A stretch of 47,231 nucleotides of DNA from Candidatus Methanocorpusculum faecipullorum (GCA_018883755.1 JAHLFR010000016.1:1-47231), one strand, 5' to 3'. Shown: positions 1 through 9,245, counted from the stretch's first letter. The notes: a model not told the origin generated them from the letters alone. A program made the numbers and translations.

Positions 1-2
1 GA

Positions 3-803
3 CTTACAGCCTACTGTCTCAGCCTTCCGGGAGGTATGGACGGCCTGTGGTACTATATTTATCCGGACATTTCCAAGTTCTCCGCAGAGACAGTGCTTGC
101 GGCAATGGGCCAGGTGTTTTACTCGCTGACACTCGGATTCGGAGTGATGATCACCTACGGGTCATATCTTGCAAAGAAAACGGATATGGAAAAGTCAGTG
201 CGGACCATTGAGATCTTTGATACCGGCGTTGCGTTTCTTGCGGGTCTGTTGATCATTCCGGCAGTGTTTGTGTTTTCCGGCGGAAGCCCCGAGGCGCTTG
301 GCGCGGGGCCGGGCCTGATGTTTCAGGCATTGCCCAAAGTGTTTGCTATGATGCCGTTCGGCTCGGCGGTTGCGGCAATTTTCTTTGTGCTGGTGGCGGT
401 CGCAGCACTCACCTCCTGTATCTGTATGCTTGAGGTTCCGGTAGCCGTGCTCGGTGACCGGTTCGGTGTGTCCCGAAAGACAGCATCGTTACTGGTGTTT
501 TTGTTCACGATGGCACTTGCCGTTCCGATCTCGCTCGGGTTTGGAATGCTGGACTGGATCTCTGTTGCCGGTATGTCGCTGCTGGATATGTTCGACTTCT
601 TCAGTAACAATATCCTCCTGCCGATTGTGGCAATTCTGACCTGTATCTTCATCGGCTGGATTGTAAAACCAAAAGTGGTTATTGATGAGGTGAAGAGTTC
701 GTCGCCGTTTAAAGCGGAACGTATGTATGTGGTGATGGTAAAGTTCATCGCACCAATCTGTATTGCGGCGATTCTGATCTACGGTCTGCTTTCGGTTCTC
801 TGA
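3..803 (+). CDS. Sodium-dependent amino acid symporter (NSS/SNF family), 3' part only
   Basis: The open frame runs in from the window edge, so the N-terminal half is missing. What remains (about 267 residues) resembles the second half of a neurotransmitter:sodium symporter (MhsT/TnaT type). It starts with a loop reading LTAYCLSLPGGMDGL and PDISKF, as in the family, followed by about six hydrophobic membrane segments. These include one around GFGVMITYGSYL and a late one with TSCICMLEVPVA, the position of the family's sodium and substrate contact region. The ATG at 36 is internal and not a start, because the frame is open and similar to the family before it. Its likely role is Na+-driven uptake of an amino acid across the cytoplasmic membrane; the substrate cannot be told. 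A hairpin and T-run cover its stop codon. Confidence 0.85.
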   Translation, partial: LTAYCLSLPGGMDGLWYYIYPDISKFSAETVLAAMGQVFYSLTLGFGVMITYGSYLAKKTDMEKSVRTIEIFDTGVAFLAGLLIIPAVFVFSGGSPEALGAGPGLMFQALPKVFAMMPFGSAVAAIFFVLVAVAALTSCICMLEVPVAVLGDRFGVSRKTASLLVFLFTMALAVPISLGFGMLDWISVAGMSLLDMFDFFSNNILLPIVAILTCIFIGWIVKPKVVIDEVKSSSPFKAERMYVVMVKFIAPICIAAILIYGLLSVL

Positions 804-825
804 AAGCAGCCGTATCATATTTTTT
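786..825 (+). terminator. Hairpin plus T-run terminator of the symporter gene
   Basis: CTGCTTTC (786-793) and GAAAGCAG (802-809) form a perfect 8-bp stem with an 8-nt loop that spans the TGA stop. A run of six T follows at 820-825. The cofD gene starts 68 bases after the T-run, so this probably separates the two transcripts. Confidence 0.55.
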
Positions 826-892
826 GCCAGTGTACCGGCAGGGTCAAAACACGGCATCTTGATTACGATGCAGCACCCTTCTACTTAGTATC

Positions 893-1807
893 ATGATAAC
901 GGTACTGTCCGGCGGAACCGGCACACCGAAACTTATCCGTGGACTTCGCCAAATTCTGCGGGATAATGAGATCACAGTGGTGGTCAATACCGCCGAGGAT
1001 CTCTGGATGTCAGGGCTGTATGTCTCGCCCGATATTGATACCGTGCAGTATCTGTTTTCCGGACTGCTGAACACGGACAGCTGGTGGGGCATCCGCGGCG
1101 ACTCGTTTGAGACATTTCATGCGATGGAGAAACTCGGATACACTGAGCCCCTGCCGCTTGGGGATCGCGATCGGGCGACGAACATTACCCGTGCAGAGTT
1201 TCTGAGACAGGGGATAACTCTGACAAAAGCGACGGACAAAATTGCAAAGGCATACGGGGTGCAGGCAACGATTCTGCCGATGTCCGATCAGGAGGTTACC
1301 ACATACGTAAGAACCGAGGACGGAAACCTGATGCACTACCAGGAGTACTGGGTGGGACGCCGCGGCAATGTGCCGATTACAGGAATTGTCCGAAAAACCG
1401 CAGGTGATGCCCCGCTCACAGCAACGCCAGAGGTGATTGCAGCAATTGAGGAGAGCGAGGGTGTGATTATCGGACCGTCAAATCCGGTAACAAGCATCGG
1501 TCCTATTTTGGAGTGTGCAGGTGTCCGGGAAGCGTTGAGAAAGAAGTTTACAATTGCGGTAAGTCCCTTTATCGGCAGCAGACCGGTCAGTGGTCCGGCG
1601 GCTGCTTTGATGCAGGCGTGGGGCTATGAACCGACCTCCTATGGAACGTGGGAGGTGTACAAAGATGTCGTCAGTATGTTTATTCAGGACAAACGCGATA
1701 CGGAGATCGATGTTCCCGGTGCTCACCGGCTGGATACGATGATGACAAACGAGAAGAAGGCCGAGTCCCTCGCCTGGGATCTGCTCTCCTACTTCCCGCG
1801 GAAATGA
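893..1807 (+). CDS. cofD: 2-phospho-L-lactate transferase (CofD)
   Basis: This enzyme transfers the activated phospholactate (or phosphoenolpyruvate) moiety from the guanylyl donor to Fo, giving F420-0. It is a committed step in making coenzyme F420, the deazaflavin hydride carrier of methanogenesis. The 304-residue length is usual. The N-terminus MITVLSGGTGTPKLIRGL contains the family's glycine-rich phosphate loop. The conserved block NTAEDLWMSGLYVSPDIDTVQYL follows at about residues 32-54 and GDRDRAT near residue 93; further on comes IIGPSNPVTSIGPIL (about 193-207). No clear ribosome site precedes the ATG, so the message may be leaderless or nearly so. The gene stands alone, convergent with the next one. 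Confidence 0.95.
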   Translation: MITVLSGGTGTPKLIRGLRQILRDNEITVVVNTAEDLWMSGLYVSPDIDTVQYLFSGLLNTDSWWGIRGDSFETFHAMEKLGYTEPLPLGDRDRATNITRAEFLRQGITLTKATDKIAKAYGVQATILPMSDQEVTTYVRTEDGNLMHYQEYWVGRRGNVPITGIVRKTAGDAPLTATPEVIAAIEESEGVIIGPSNPVTSIGPILECAGVREALRKKFTIAVSPFIGSRPVSGPAAALMQAWGYEPTSYGTWEVYKDVVSMFIQDKRDTEIDVPGAHRLDTMMTNEKKAESLAWDLLSYFPRK

Positions 1808-2095
1808 GATCACGTGAGATCTGTGGGATGATCTGTTCCAGCATCTGAAAAAGAAAAATCCCTGGTCCCGGTTGTAGATCAAATGAACCGGGAAAACCGG
1901 CACCCTTCAAAGATTGCATGTTGCTGTGTGGCCGGTGAAAAGGGAGGTTTCTTTTGCTTTTTGTGCGGGCGTTGAGAATTTTCATGATGAAGAACAGCCA
2001 AAGTGACGGTGTGGCTGCGGTGGGGTAATCTCTCTGCATGATGGTCTGTGCAGTTCTGCGGAGAAAGTACAGCCCAGGTAAAAAAATTGTAAAAG

Positions 2096-2680
2096 TTATT
2101 TCCGCATCTGACAGGGGATGCAGATGTATTTTCCCTCGCTCTGCTGTGCAAGACCATCCGCCACCTGCTCACCGCAGACGGAACAGACGACGTTGTTGTA
2201 GATCTTTGCCTCCTTTGGCAGAGGCTGAACAGCATCTTTGATGATGAACAGTTTTTCCGCAGGCGTTGCAAGAATTTCGTGCACATGTTCATGCAAAAGG
2301 CGGTGGTACTCCTCATCCTCGGCAGGCGTTGCCGACCCGTCCATGATCTTCGGCCGGAGCTCAACCATGCGTGCATTTTTGGGAACAGCATCCGGAACGG
2401 CAACAAGGCGGATGGAGGTGTTGTTGTCGCGGCGATAGAACGAGAACGCCGTCTTACCCCAGTTGTTTACGAACAGATTCCCTTTGCCGGCGGTACAGCC
2501 GAGCAGTACCTGAATTGCATCAACGGTACAGGAATCGGTCTCGGTAACTGCTACAATCTCCTCATCCTCTGAGAAGTGTAGGCCAAGTTTCTCTGCGGCA
2601 AGTTCGCAGGCTTTGTACCCGAGTGCAAGCCCTCCGCAGGAATGCCCATGAAATGCGACAACATCAGCGAAATCTTTCAT
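2096..2680 (-). CDS. FmdE-family protein (formylmethanofuran dehydrogenase subunit E-like)
   Basis: The 194-residue protein has the FmdE domain: HGHSCGG at residues 11-17, a second conserved cysteine in ETDSCTVDAIQ (C51) and another in LLGCTAGKG (C62). These are the likely metal or iron-sulfur ligands of the family. A C-terminal zinc-ribbon follows, with CSVC at 166-169 and CIPC at 187-190. Members accompany tungsten/molybdenum formylmethanofuran dehydrogenase in some methanogens, but a role in catalysis is not established and no fwd genes are next to it. It is monocistronic and divergent from the ABC importer, so the two promoters share the 119-bp gap at 2681-2799. FmdE family membership is secure; the function is not. 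Confidence 0.85.
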   Translation of the reverse strand: MKDFADVVAFHGHSCGGLALGYKACELAAEKLGLHFSEDEEIVAVTETDSCTVDAIQVLLGCTAGKGNLFVNNWGKTAFSFYRRDNNTSIRLVAVPDAVPKNARMVELRPKIMDGSATPAEDEEYHRLLHEHVHEILATPAEKLFIIKDAVQPLPKEAKIYNNVVCSVCGEQVADGLAQQSEGKYICIPCQMRK

Positions 2681-2799
2681 AGCAACATTATCGCTGTTTT
2701 TCCTTATTAATAGTATTGATATGAAAATATGTTCGTCATATCAACCAACAGAATTCCATACATTTATTATTCAGTATGAAAAAATCATAGAATGATAAC

Positions 2800-3951
2800 A
2801 TGAGTGTGTGCCGACGATCACTTGCTGTAGTATTGGGATGTATTTTTGCCATACTCCTCTGCCTCTGTGCGGGCTGTGTTTCAACGCCGGAAACGCCAAC
2901 CGAGGATGCCAATACCATTACCGTCACCGATGCATTTGGGCGTGAGGTTACCATCCCCGATAATCCACAGAAGATTGCCGTGTCCGGATCGGGATCAATG
3001 CGGTATTTCGTGTATCTGGATGTTGATCTCGACCGCATCGTTGCAGTTGATTACCAGGACAGCAGTCTCTTCTCCCGATCAAATGAACTGAGACCCTACC
3101 TCCTCGCGAACCCTGAGATCAAAAACCGTCAGGAACTTGGTTCTGCCATGGCGGTCGTTGACAATGAGAAACTTCTCGCATCGGGAGCTGAGGTTCTCTT
3201 CATGGGAGGGGCAAGCAGTTCGCAGGTTGAGGTTGCCGATGAGATCACGGCAAAGACCGGGATTCCGGTAGTGATGTTCTACACCGGTGACTATGTTACC
3301 AAGGGCGATGAAATTCGCAAAACCCTGAGAATGCTGGGAACGATTCTGCATGAGGAGGAACGTGCTGAAGAGATCATTGCATACTTTGCATCGATCGAAG
3401 AGGATATCAAAACCCGTGTGGCAAATGTTTCGGAGACCGACAAACCGACGGTGTATGTCTGCGGCATCTCCTACAATGGTGCCCACGGCGCAGACGGAAC
3501 TGATCCCACTTACCTGCCGTTCACACTGCTTGGTGCGGAAAACGTCGCTGCCGGTATCGGAGATATCAGCCAGACCGGTTATGCCAAGGTTGCCAAGGAG
3601 CAGATCCTGGCCTGGGATCCGGACATAATCTTCGTGGACCTCGGGACGCTGACCGCTGCGGAAGGAGGAGCACTTGTCGAACTCTGGAACGACCCGGCTT
3701 ATCAGAAACTGTCGGCTGTCAAAAACGGTAATGTGTACACAGTAAATCCGCACACCTCGATGAACGTGAACCATGAGACAAGCCTTGCCAACGCCTACTA
3801 TGTTGGAAAGGTTCTCTACCCGGAACAGTTTGCCGACATCGATCAGGCAGAAAAAGCGGATGAGATCTATGAGTTTGTGGTAGGAGCACCCGTGTTTGAT
3901 CTGTTAAACGCAAATGTGAACAACCTTTCTTACCAGAAAGTGGAGGCATAG
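2800..3951 (+). CDS. ABC transporter substrate-binding lipoprotein (iron-complex/cobalamin type), copy 1
   Basis: This 383-residue extracellular binding protein belongs to the periplasmic_BP_2 (BtuF/FepB-like) family. An N-terminal signal with Arg-Arg and a hydrophobic core ends in the lipobox LCAGC, so it should be lipid-anchored outside the membrane. The mature part opens with the typical ITVTDAFGREVTIPD strand and continues with the two-lobe fold (ALEG-type segments, DPDIIFVDLG near residue 270). It is the first gene of a four-gene import operon, and the stop of this gene directly abuts the ATG of its paralogue. Ligands known for the family include ferric siderophores, haem, cobalamin and metal chelates. 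The sequence alone does not pick one, though the His-rich ATPase downstream hints at a transition metal. Confidence 0.92.
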   Translation: MSVCRRSLAVVLGCIFAILLCLCAGCVSTPETPTEDANTITVTDAFGREVTIPDNPQKIAVSGSGSMRYFVYLDVDLDRIVAVDYQDSSLFSRSNELRPYLLANPEIKNRQELGSAMAVVDNEKLLASGAEVLFMGGASSSQVEVADEITAKTGIPVVMFYTGDYVTKGDEIRKTLRMLGTILHEEERAEEIIAYFASIEEDIKTRVANVSETDKPTVYVCGISYNGAHGADGTDPTYLPFTLLGAENVAAGIGDISQTGYAKVAKEQILAWDPDIIFVDLGTLTAAEGGALVELWNDPAYQKLSAVKNGNVYTVNPHTSMNVNHETSLANAYYVGKVLYPEQFADIDQAEKADEIYEFVVGAPVFDLLNANVNNLSYQKVEA

Positions 3952-5091
3952 ATGAAATACCTCTCTTTTCTTTTACTACTGCTAACAGTAGTTGTACTTT
4001 CTGTTTCGGCAGGATGTGTGACAACACCCGATAACAGCGATAATAAAACCATCACGATAACGGACACAACCGGTCGTGAGGTTGTCATCCCTGCCGATCC
4101 GCAGAGAATTGCAGTCTCCGGATCCGGTTCAACCCGGCTCGTTGCATACCTTGGAGCACTCGATCGTGTTATCGCGGTTGATAGTCAAGATGGAAAAACT
4201 ACACAGACATCTGACATACGGCCATACGGACTTGCAAATCCAGAACTTCGAGAACTGCCCACACTCGGAAGTACAAAAGGCCAGATCGATCCTGAACGGC
4301 TACTTGCAGTATCACCGGATCTGATCCTCATGAGTACCAGTGGAGCGGACCTAGCGGGAGAAGCAGATCAACTTACTGAGAAAACCGGGATTCCTGTGGT
4401 ACTGTTTGCACAGTATGATCCAGGTACAAAACCAGATGAGTTTGCAGAAAATCTCCGTATGTTAGGAAAGATATTGGGAAAAGAAGTACGGGCTGAAGAA
4501 ATCCTTGAATACTTTGACACAATCAAAATGGATCTCGACAATCGTACAAAAGATATTCCCGATGATGGAAAACCAACATTGTACGTGGGGGGAGTCTCGT
4601 ACTCCGGATCACACGGATTTTATTCAACACAGCCGAACTATCTGCCGTTCCGCTACCTCCATGCCAACAATGCCGCCGCAGGGGCAGACATTGGTACAAG
4701 TACTGTTGAAAACGCAAAAATTGCCAAGGAACAGATAGTCGCATGGGATCCAGACATACTGTTTGTTGACTTGGGAACCCTCACTGCAGCCGGAGGGGGA
4801 TCGATCGTCGAACTTTCAACCGATCCATCTTACAACTCAATGACCGCGGTTCAGACCGGTGAGGTGTATGCAGTTCTTCCCCACACCTCCATGGGAGCAA
4901 ACTATGAAACAATTCTTGCGAACGCGTATTACATCGGAAAAGTTCTGTACCCAGAACAGTTTGCCGACATCGATCCGGCAGAAAAAGCGGATGAGATCTA
5001 CGAATTTGTGGTAGGTGTACCTGTGTATGATCAGCTGAACGCAAATGTGAACAACCTGTCGTTCACAAAACTGGAGATCCCTCTCCTGTGA
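3952..5091 (+). CDS. ABC transporter substrate-binding lipoprotein, copy 2 (tandem paralogue)
   Basis: This 379-residue paralogue follows the previous gene with no spacer (TAG then ATG). It has its own signal peptide and lipobox (VSAGC, then VTTPD), and the same opening ITDTTGREVVIPADPQRIAVSGSGS. The C-terminal stretch LYPEQFADID...AEKADEIYEFVVG...LNANVNNLS is almost identical to copy 1, at the DNA level too, while the middle of the two proteins has diverged clearly. This suggests tandem duplication with the 3' end kept alike by recent exchange or strong selection. Both copies presumably feed the single permease and ATPase downstream. Whether they bind different forms of the ligand is unknown. 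Confidence 0.92.
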   Translation: MKYLSFLLLLLTVVVLSVSAGCVTTPDNSDNKTITITDTTGREVVIPADPQRIAVSGSGSTRLVAYLGALDRVIAVDSQDGKTTQTSDIRPYGLANPELRELPTLGSTKGQIDPERLLAVSPDLILMSTSGADLAGEADQLTEKTGIPVVLFAQYDPGTKPDEFAENLRMLGKILGKEVRAEEILEYFDTIKMDLDNRTKDIPDDGKPTLYVGGVSYSGSHGFYSTQPNYLPFRYLHANNAAAGADIGTSTVENAKIAKEQIVAWDPDILFVDLGTLTAAGGGSIVELSTDPSYNSMTAVQTGEVYAVLPHTSMGANYETILANAYYIGKVLYPEQFADIDPAEKADEIYEFVVGVPVYDQLNANVNNLSFTKLEIPLL

Positions 5092-5101
5092 TGGAACAAA
5101 C

Positions 5102-6172
5102 ATGAATCCGGAAAATGGATCTGCCCCGGAGCATTATCGTGCCTATGTGGGAAGAAAAATTGCACTGATTCTCGGAGGAGGTATCCTTGCAGTCATCATG
5201 TTCTTTGTATCCGTGTCGGTCGGATCGGTATCCATTCCAATCCCTGACATTATCGCAACACTGTTGGGGTGGCAGGGAACTGGACTGTATAATACCATCA
5301 TCTGGAACATCAGAATCCCACAGGCACTGACAGCGGTTGTTGCGGGTGCAGGTCTTGCGATTGCAGGTGTTGCCATGCAGTCTGTTCTCCGAAACCCGCT
5401 TGCCTCACCATTCACACTCGGCCTCTCCAACGCCGCAGCATTTGGTGCTGCTATCGGCATTCTGATGTTTGGCGCAGGAACAACCGGCAGCAGCATCGCA
5501 GATGCGGTTGTCGTCAACAATCCGTACCTGACAACCATCTGTGCATTTCTGTTCAGCATGCTGACAACGGTCATCATTCTCCTGGTTGCAAAGATGCGTT
5601 CGGCAACACCTGAAACGATGGTACTCGCAGGAGTTGCAATCAGTTCTCTCTTCAGCGCAGGATTGATGGCTATCCAGTACTTCGTGGATGATACAAAACT
5701 TGCGTCCATTGTGTTCTGGCAGTTTGGCGACGTATCACGATCCAGCTGGATGGAACTGGGCATCATCACCGTCGTGGTTGCCGCAGCATTCGCCTACATT
5801 CTGTTCAAACGCTGGGACTACAATGCAATTGATGCAGGAGACGAGACCGCACGCGGACTCGGAGTAAACGTAGAGAAAACAAGACTCTTCGGCATGATAG
5901 CAGCTTCTATAATCAGTGCGGTGGTTGTGGCATTCCTTGGGGTCATCGGATTTGTGGGACTGGTCTGTCCCCATATGGTGCGGCGGGTAATCGGTGATGA
6001 CCACCGGTTCCTGATTCCGGGAAGTTTTGTCTGCGGGGCAGTGCTTCTTCTCATCTCAGACACCGTGGCACGTACCATAATCGCACCGCATGTCCTGCCG
6101 GTAGCAGTTCTGACGGCGTTTCTTGGCGCACCGGTGTTTCTGTATCTCATCATCAGGGGGCGGCACATGTGA
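5102..6172 (+). CDS. ABC transporter permease, FecCD/BtuC family
   Basis: The 356-residue integral membrane protein has about ten membrane segments and clear FecCD signatures: IIWNIRIPQALTAVVAGAGLAIAGVAMQ near residues 64-91, LRNPLASPFTLGLSNAAAFGAAIG, and the cytoplasmic coupling region RGLGVNVEKTR with FVGLVCPHMVR near the C-terminus, where the ATPase docks. It should form the homodimeric channel of an importer for iron, cobalamin or a similar metal complex. Ten bases separate it from the binding protein and its stop overlaps the start of the ATPase gene by four bases (GTGA), showing tight translational coupling. Confidence 0.95.
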   Translation: MNPENGSAPEHYRAYVGRKIALILGGGILAVIMFFVSVSVGSVSIPIPDIIATLLGWQGTGLYNTIIWNIRIPQALTAVVAGAGLAIAGVAMQSVLRNPLASPFTLGLSNAAAFGAAIGILMFGAGTTGSSIADAVVVNNPYLTTICAFLFSMLTTVIILLVAKMRSATPETMVLAGVAISSLFSAGLMAIQYFVDDTKLASIVFWQFGDVSRSSWMELGIITVVVAAAFAYILFKRWDYNAIDAGDETARGLGVNVEKTRLFGMIAASIISAVVVAFLGVIGFVGLVCPHMVRRVIGDDHRFLIPGSFVCGAVLLLISDTVARTIIAPHVLPVAVLTAFLGAPVFLYLIIRGRHM

Positions 6173-7059
6173 AAGACGAATACCCGGAACACAAAGAACA
6201 TCATGGCCACCACATCCACGAACACTCACACATCGAAGGATATACGCACACGCACGAACATTCTCATGATGTCCCGCATGAACATCACGGTGAGACCCCC
6301 GGAAAAGCCATACTCAATGTAGAGGGAGTGAGTTTTGAGTACCGGTCCGATCCGGTACTGCAGAACATAACCGTGGGTGTTGCCCGCGGAGAGATCCTCG
6401 CAATCCTCGGACCGAACGGTGTCGGCAAGTCCACACTGCTCAAGTGCATGAACCTGATCCTGAAACCAAAGATGGGAACCATTCTTCTGGAGGAGATGGA
6501 TCTCACAAAGATGTCAGGATCAGAGATTGCACGAAACGTGGGATACGTTGCCCAGCGCAATGAATCAGCACGGATGACAGTGTTTGACACGGTTCTTCTC
6601 GGAAGAAAGCCGCATCTGGGATGGAGAGTTACAGAAAAGGACTACCAGATCGTGGATGCCGCACTCAAACGTCTTGGACTGGCTGATATGCAGCTCCGCT
6701 ACATTGATGAACTATCTGGCGGTGAGCTTCAGCGAGTATGCATCTGCCGGGCAATTGTCCAGGAACCATCGGTTCTTCTGCTGGATGAACCCACATCAGC
6801 ACTCGATCTTTGCCGGCAGATGGCAATTCTTCGCGTCATCCGCGACGTGGTGGATCATCACAATGTGGCAACGATCATGACGATGCATGATCTCAATCTT
6901 GCCCTGCGGTTTGCCGACCGGTTCCTGTTCATGAAAGACGGAAAAGTCTATGCAGCATGTGACAGGAGCGGTGTGACAGAGGATATGATCGAGGCAGTGT
7001 ACGGTATTGCTGTTGACATTGTGATGCACAAAGATATGCCGATGGTTATTCCGCGTTAA
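6169..7059 (+). CDS. ABC importer ATP-binding protein with His-rich N-terminal extension
   Basis: The 296-residue ATPase pairs with the upstream FecCD permease. The nucleotide-binding domain begins near residue 44 and has Walker A (GPNGVGKST), a Q-loop (YVAQRN), the signature LSGGELQRV, Walker B (VLLLDEPTSALD) and the switch histidine in MTMHDLNLALRF. Ahead of it lies an unusual extension of about 42 residues holding some 15 histidines with many acidic residues. It can only start at the GTG at 6169, because no other usable in-frame start lies before the domain, and this GTG overlaps the permease stop. A His-rich cytosolic tail suggests metal (Ni, Co or Zn) storage or sensing, as in HypB or CooJ; this is inference. 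The gene ends 17 bases before the convergent sensor gene. Confidence 0.95.
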   Translation: MKDEYPEHKEHHGHHIHEHSHIEGYTHTHEHSHDVPHEHHGETPGKAILNVEGVSFEYRSDPVLQNITVGVARGEILAILGPNGVGKSTLLKCMNLILKPKMGTILLEEMDLTKMSGSEIARNVGYVAQRNESARMTVFDTVLLGRKPHLGWRVTEKDYQIVDAALKRLGLADMQLRYIDELSGGELQRVCICRAIVQEPSVLLLDEPTSALDLCRQMAILRVIRDVVDHHNVATIMTMHDLNLALRFADRFLFMKDGKVYAACDRSGVTEDMIEAVYGIAVDIVMHKDMPMVIPR

Positions 7060-7076
7060 TTCCATACCACCAAAAA

Positions 7077-9245
7077 TTATTCTTTTTCCTCTTCCGAAAT
7101 GATTTCGCCGGAAGAGACAACCCCAGAGACACTCCCGCACTCCTCACGGAGAAGCGAGTTACGCCACCTGATCGATTTTTCCGTACCGTCACTGCACAGT
7201 ACCGGGCCATGATACACCCGATCCTCGACATTCATCATCCCGGAGACCATCAGTTCAAAGGACTGAAGACGCTCTTCCCGGAATTCAGCAGGGACAATTG
7301 TATCAAACCAGTTTCTGCCGATTAGATCGTTTTCGGTGTATCCGAGAAGTTTTGCACCATACCGGTTGATCATCTCGATAATGCCGTCGCGGCGAACGAC
7401 AACCAGCATAACTCCCGCGACATCCAGATAACTTCGGGTACGATCACGTTCCCGCTGGAGTTTTTCCTGGAGAAGACAGCGCGAAGCAACCGTACTAATC
7501 TGGAATGCCGTTGACATGACGATCCCGCGAAGTACCGTGTCCGGCGACTGCGGCGTGGTTGAGCCGAGAACAATACAGGCAACGGTTCTGCTCTCATGCA
7601 CAATCGGCATGAGGATGAGGGAGGCAGCATGGTCCATGGTGGAGAGGGTTCCTTCAAGGAACAGCCCCATCCGGTACTTATCGAAGATTGCCGGTTCACC
7701 TTTCCGGATTATGCGATCCACAATCGAGTCACAGGGAATGGCCGGGGCAAATCCACCCCCTTTGGACATGAAGAGAATATAATCGTCAAAGATACTTCGC
7801 TGGTATATGGCAACTGCTTCAAATCCGCTGATCTTTGGCAGCATCTCCATTGCCGGCTCCCAGATCTCCTGCGTACTGGAAATCCCTTCCAGAATAAATG
7901 CAAGCTCCCGCGTCAACAGCTGACGGTTCCTGTCCGCAACCTCATCAGAGATGTCAGTTGCCATGGTCAGGAGATATTCACGATCCGCGGAAAGGACCAT
8001 CGGGAGAACACGTGCAGAGATGTAATGAACCTCCCCCTCTACCTCGACACGATCCTCCGGGACGTTGATCCGTCTGCGAAAAGCCTTTACCTGATCATGT
8101 GCATCGATCAGGTGGGCGGAACCAAGACGAGCAAGAAGTGCGGAGGAGGGAAGACTCCGGATCTCGGCGCGGGTCATGTGGAGAAACTGTTCTGCTGCAA
8201 GATTGGAGTAAACGGTAACATCTGTTTTCATATCGGTTACGATGATGATGCCCGGAATGTTATCCATAACACCATCGAGAAACAGTTTCCACCGTTTGAC
8301 ACCCTGCTCGGCGTTCCGACGATCCGTGACGTTTCTCAAAGCTCCGTTGTAGCCGAGGAACATGTTTGACGGTTCGTCAAGAACAATCGGAGTCCCGGAA
8401 AACTCACAGTAGATGCGGCTTCCGTCTTTGCAGATGAAAGGAAACTCAAGGAGTGTGAATCCGCTTTCACGAGATATTTCTGCGGTGAGTTCCCAGGAAA
8501 AACGTGCGTCGGCACCTGATGGCATAAAGTCAGAAAACCGTTTGCCGAGCATTTCGTCCGGGGTATAACCGCAGATGGCAGCAATCTGCGGGCTGATATA
8601 GGTGATGACCGAATTTTCGTCCACCGACCAGATACAGTCCTGCACAGTTTCAACAAGTCTGCGGAACTTTGCTTCACTCTGTTCCAGAGCCGCCTCAGCG
8701 TGGACGTGCTCGGTAACATCATCAAGGACAACGGTAACGCCCGGTTTTCCGTCGGCGAGAACCATCGGATAGATCTTCTGATCCAGATAGTACTCGCGGC
8801 CGTTCCGGAATATGCGCAGTTCACCGCGGACAATTTCGCCGTGCATGGCATAACGGATCTGATCCGTGAGCATATCGCTGCAAAGCGGTTTTGCCGGACC
8901 ATCATAGATAAGGGAACCAATGATCTCATCGGAAGTTACGGATAAGAAGGAGAGCAGTGCTTCATTCACCTGAATGATACGAAGATCTCCGCCAACCAGA
9001 AGCACCATCTCCGAGGAGAGGTTCAGCATCGCGGATACCGGAACACGTTTGGAGATGAAGAACACTTTTGCTTTGCCAAACGTACGCATCTCTACCTGTC
9101 CGGAGACGAGAAGCGTGTCCATATAACGGGCGACGGTGTTGCGGTTGAGGTGAGCTGCTTCTGCGATCTCCGTGACTGACATTCCGCGCGGATTATCCTT
9201 GAGAAGAGAAAGAATATCGGAAAAATCGCCTGCAGACTCACTCAT
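7077..9245 (-). CDS. HTH-PAS-GAF multidomain sensor regulator without a kinase domain
   Basis: The 722-residue soluble protein has no membrane segment. Residues 1-70 form a winged-helix DNA-binding domain with VTEIAEAAHLNRNTVARYMDTL as its helix-turn-helix. Then come PAS (about 76-180), PAS-PAC (191-311, with TYISPQIAAICGYTPDEMLGKRFSDFMP), PAS (315-435), a GAF-like domain (440-590) and a last PAS (602-718). There is no histidine kinase, receiver or GGDEF domain, so it looks like a one-component regulator that joins small-molecule or redox sensing directly to DNA binding. This layout is common in Methanomicrobiales, but the ligands are unknown. The upstream region holds a large inverted repeat shared with the divergent RNA promoter, which may be its own operator. 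Confidence 0.88.
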   Translation of the reverse strand: MSESAGDFSDILSLLKDNPRGMSVTEIAEAAHLNRNTVARYMDTLLVSGQVEMRTFGKAKVFFISKRVPVSAMLNLSSEMVLLVGGDLRIIQVNEALLSFLSVTSDEIIGSLIYDGPAKPLCSDMLTDQIRYAMHGEIVRGELRIFRNGREYYLDQKIYPMVLADGKPGVTVVLDDVTEHVHAEAALEQSEAKFRRLVETVQDCIWSVDENSVITYISPQIAAICGYTPDEMLGKRFSDFMPSGADARFSWELTAEISRESGFTLLEFPFICKDGSRIYCEFSGTPIVLDEPSNMFLGYNGALRNVTDRRNAEQGVKRWKLFLDGVMDNIPGIIIVTDMKTDVTVYSNLAAEQFLHMTRAEIRSLPSSALLARLGSAHLIDAHDQVKAFRRRINVPEDRVEVEGEVHYISARVLPMVLSADREYLLTMATDISDEVADRNRQLLTRELAFILEGISSTQEIWEPAMEMLPKISGFEAVAIYQRSIFDDYILFMSKGGGFAPAIPCDSIVDRIIRKGEPAIFDKYRMGLFLEGTLSTMDHAASLILMPIVHESRTVACIVLGSTTPQSPDTVLRGIVMSTAFQISTVASRCLLQEKLQRERDRTRSYLDVAGVMLVVVRRDGIIEMINRYGAKLLGYTENDLIGRNWFDTIVPAEFREERLQSFELMVSGMMNVEDRVYHGPVLCSDGTEKSIRWRNSLLREECGSVSGVVSSGEIISEEEKE

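Noticed and set aside
1867-1892. Hairpin CCCGGTT/AACCGGG after cofD as a terminator
   Set aside because: The 7-bp stem has a 12-base loop and no T-run follows; it may be chance in a convergent gap.
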